NCBI GenBank assembly: GCA_959022875.1
Contig: CAUFAM010000075.1
Location: 1-6,175, forward strand
DNA length: 6,175 nucleotides
Reading direction: 5' to 3'
Source: an uncultured Oscillospiraceae bacterium
GTDB taxonomy: Bacteria; Bacillota; Clostridia; Oscillospirales; Oscillospiraceae
Position 1 is the first letter of the stretch. Each line of letters opens with the position of its first letter. The position numbers and the translations under genes were made by a program. The notes under the pieces are model-generated. The model was not told the origin of the DNA. It did no database searches and saw nothing but the letters and a program-made list of their open reading frames with translations. Shown piece after piece: positions 4,835 to 6,175 of the stretch.

Positions 4835-5707
4835 ATGGATATTTTGGAGCAAATCAGGGCCAATTACGGCTCCTTCAGCCGCCCCAGGCAGCGTATCTCC
4901 GACTTTATCCTGAATTACCCGGAGCAGTGCTGCTTTCTCTCCCTCAGAAGCTTTGCCCAGCAGGTCGGGACCACGGAGGTCACGGTCCTGAACTTCTGCC
5001 GCGGCCTGGGACTTGGCAGCTATATGGACCTCAAGAAGGCGCTTCAGGACTACCTGATCGTGCGCGTCAACGCCGGAGACCGGCTGAAGCTGGCGGTGGC
5101 GGGCAGCGGCAGTGCCCAGGATCTGTACCAGCGGGTCTGCCGCGCCGAGCGGGAGGCCCTCCAGAGCACCCTGGACGGCAACTCCGTGGAGCTGCTGCTG
5201 GCCTTCACCCAAGCCCTGCGCCGGGCCAGGCGTATTTTCATCGCCGCCCATGACTTCAGCCGTTTTCCCGCCGGATACCTGGAGCACCGGCTGCTCTCAC
5301 TGGAGCTGGACTGCTGCATCCTGGATCTGCAGGCCCGGCAGGATATGTTCCGGCGGCTCTCCGCCCAGCCGCCCCAGGATGGGCTGCTGATTGCCATCAC
5401 CGTGCCCCCGTACGGCAACGACACCATCGCCCTGACCCGCTACTGCGCTTCCATCGGCATGCCCGTGGCAGCCCTTACGGACCGGCCCGATTCCCCCGTG
5501 GCCCGCTGCGCCCAGACTACCCTGCTCTGCCATGTGGAGCTGATGGGTATGACCAACTCCTTTACCTCCATGGTCGGCCTGGTGGACACCCTGGCTATGC
5601 TCTATACCTTTACCAGTGGCGCTCCCACCCAGGAGGAGAAGACCTGCCGTGACACACTGCACCGAAAGTTTGACAGTTGTTTTTCCGACCCAAACACTTC
5701 AATATGA
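4835..5707 (+). CDS. RpiR/MurR-family transcriptional regulator with divergent SIS domain
   Basis: This is a 290-residue DNA-binding regulator of RpiR-family architecture: an N-terminal helix-turn-helix domain (about 1-77) and a C-terminal SIS domain (about 115-235) that in relatives senses phosphorylated sugars. The N-terminus fits well: SFSRPRQRISDFILNYPEQ (13-31), then the HTH around SLRSFAQQVGTTEVTVLNFC (36-55) and GLGLGSYMDLKKAL (57-70). In the SIS region, the usual glycine/serine-rich first strand-loop is replaced by RIFIAAHDFSRFP (133-145). The usual serine-rich 'iSfSG' phosphate loop is replaced by LLIAITVPPYGND (184-196). The later part (GMPVAALTDRPDSPVARCA, 208-226) keeps the normal 'aiTd...SPla..ad' pattern. 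The start is fixed by AAAGGA 5 nt upstream of the ATG. It is a single-gene unit between asnA and a solute-binding lipoprotein gene, which is a plausible target. Family is fairly sure; ligand unknown. Confidence 0.87.
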   Translation: MDILEQIRANYGSFSRPRQRISDFILNYPEQCCFLSLRSFAQQVGTTEVTVLNFCRGLGLGSYMDLKKALQDYLIVRVNAGDRLKLAVAGSGSAQDLYQRVCRAEREALQSTLDGNSVELLLAFTQALRRARRIFIAAHDFSRFPAGYLEHRLLSLELDCCILDLQARQDMFRRLSAQPPQDGLLIAITVPPYGNDTIALTRYCASIGMPVAALTDRPDSPVARCAQTTLLCHVELMGMTNSFTSMVGLVDTLAMLYTFTSGAPTQEEKTCRDTLHRKFDSCFSDPNTSI

Positions 5708-5721
5708 ATTTAATCCTGCAC

Positions 5722-5758
5722 AAAATCCCCTCTTTTTATGGAAAGAGGGGATTTTTCT
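5722..5758 (+). terminator. Strong intrinsic terminator of the RpiR-like gene
   Basis: A 14-bp perfect stem pairs AAAATCCCCTCTTT (5722-5735) with AAAGAGGGGATTTT (5742-5755) around a 6-nt loop and runs into a T-rich tail (5752-5758). It begins 14 nt after the stop codon and insulates the next gene. The A-run on the left arm would also give a T-run on the minus strand. Confidence 0.9.
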
Positions 5759-5792
5759 ATCAATTTGCCTGGCGATCCGTCGCGAAAAACAG

Positions 5793-5821
5793 TTGCAATT
5801 GACAAAAGCATTTGCTATAAT
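5793..5821 (+). promoter_or_regulatory. Strong extended -10 promoter of the lipoprotein gene
   Basis: TTGCAA (5793-5798, 4 of 6 matches) lies 17 nt before a perfect TATAAT (5816-5821) that is preceded by TGC, an extended -10. A perfect TTGACA at 5799-5804 is only 11 nt from the -10 and so is probably not used with it. Transcription should start near 5828, giving a leader of about 53 nt. Confidence 0.7.
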
Positions 5822-5832
5822 TTAGTTTATCT

Positions 5833-5854
5833 TACTACAGTAAACGCTGTAGTA
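5833..5854. promoter_or_regulatory. Perfect 8-bp palindrome, candidate operator or leader hairpin
   Basis: TACTACAG (5833-5840) and CTGTAGTA (5847-5854) form a perfect inverted repeat around TAAACG, just downstream of the expected transcription start and 13 nt before the AAGGAGG ribosome site. At this position a bound repressor would block the promoter. In RNA it could fold as a small 5' hairpin. The TACA/TGTA core resembles half-sites used by BlaI/MecI-type repressors, but no such gene is in the window. The neighbouring RpiR-like regulator is another candidate. Confidence 0.5.
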
Positions 5855-5880
5855 GAAAACATTAGTAAGGAGGAGTATGC

Positions 5881-6175
5881 ATGAATCCTACCGCACGGAA
5901 ACTGACGGCCCTGTCTCTTGCCGCGGTGATGGGCCTGGGCCTGGCCGCCTGCTCTGGCGGCAGCGGAAATGGGGACGCCACCAGCACCGCGTCCCCTACC
6001 CCCGGCACCACCGCAGAGCCGACATCCTACGCCGACCAGATCGTGGTCGGCATTACCGCCGAGCCCAAGTACATTGAGCCCAATGCCCCCGGTATGGGCC
6101 CTGCCGAGGTTCAGGTGTCCCAGCAGATTTTCGAGGGCCTGGTCCGCACCGGCGACGACGGCTCTATCGAGCCCG
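5881..6175 (+). CDS. Family 5 extracellular solute-binding lipoprotein (peptide/nickel ABC transporter type), N-terminal part
   Basis: This is the start of a substrate-capturing lipoprotein that would sit on the outer face of the membrane and hand peptides or similar solutes to an ABC permease. A lipoprotein signal is clear: a basic N-terminus (MNPTARK), a hydrophobic core, and the lipobox LAAC with the lipidated cysteine at residue 24. A Ser/Gly/Thr/Pro-rich linker (about 25-49) follows. Then comes QIVVGITAEPKYIEPNAP (53-70) and VSQQIFEGLVRTGDDGSIEP (79-98), the pattern seen at the start of mature DppA/OppA-type (SBP_bac_5) proteins. The start has AGGAGG 7 nt upstream (5868-5873). Family proteins are usually 500-600 residues, so about five sixths lies outside. 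Permease and ATPase genes might follow downstream but are not visible. Substrate cannot be assigned from this part. Confidence 0.88.
   Translation, partial: MNPTARKLTALSLAAVMGLGLAACSGGSGNGDATSTASPTPGTTAEPTSYADQIVVGITAEPKYIEPNAPGMGPAEVQVSQQIFEGLVRTGDDGSIEP

Noticed and set aside
5799..5821. Perfect TTGACA paired with TATAAT as the lipoprotein promoter
   Set aside because: The spacing is only 11 nt. The TTGCAA at 5793 with 17-nt spacing and the extended -10 fit better.
5877..6077. Alternative ATG at 5877, 4 nt before the lipoprotein start
   Set aside because: It opens a different frame with an Arg-rich translation. The ATG at 5881 gives a clear lipoprotein signal and a better-spaced AGGAGG.

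Overview
The window looks like a chromosomal segment from a GC-rich, low-redundancy Firmicute, most likely an anaerobic gut Clostridium of the Oscillospiraceae type. This is an inference. It rests on GC-rich coding sequence alternating with short AT-rich gaps, SigA-type -35/-10 promoters, strong AGGAGG-like ribosome binding sites, a lipoprotein with a Gram-positive style signal peptide, and a gene set of AsnA, MATE, an RpiR-family regulator and a peptide-binding lipoprotein. No species can be fixed from the sequence alone.

Layout: (1) 1-696, minus strand, is the N-terminal 232 residues of a eukaryote-like NADP-dependent isocitrate dehydrogenase, running off the left edge. (2) 697-853 is a divergent promoter region serving icd (minus) and a MATE transporter (plus). 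(3) 854-2173, plus, is a complete 439-residue MATE-family efflux protein with a GTG start. (4) 2174-2445 is a noncoding gap between convergent genes and is packed with stem-loops. Two identical 30-nt perfect hairpins bracket four or five further inverted repeats, and only the last hairpin has a U-tract. (5) 2446-3474, minus, is a YeiH-family (UPF0324) membrane protein. (6) 3475-3667 is a second divergent promoter region. (7) 3668-4681, plus, is asnA, ammonia-dependent asparagine synthetase. (8) 4682-4834 holds GC-rich hairpins and a promoter. (9) 4835-5707, plus, is an RpiR-like regulator whose sugar-phosphate (SIS) domain looks degenerate, ended by a strong intrinsic terminator. (10) 5708-5880 holds that terminator, an extended -10 promoter and a perfect palindrome just downstream of the expected transcription start. 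(11) 5881 to the right edge, plus, is the start of a family 5 solute-binding lipoprotein.

The genes look like mostly single-gene transcription units, each with its own promoter, rather than one operon. A loose theme is nitrogen and carbon supply: 2-oxoglutarate production by Icd, asparagine synthesis by AsnA, and peptide (or similar) uptake by the lipoprotein. The RpiR-like protein may regulate the lipoprotein gene, whose promoter carries an operator-like palindrome, but nothing in the sequence proves this. I found no clear new multi-gene system. The most unusual features are the hairpin cluster at 2176-2440 and the SIS-degenerate regulator beside the palindromic promoter.
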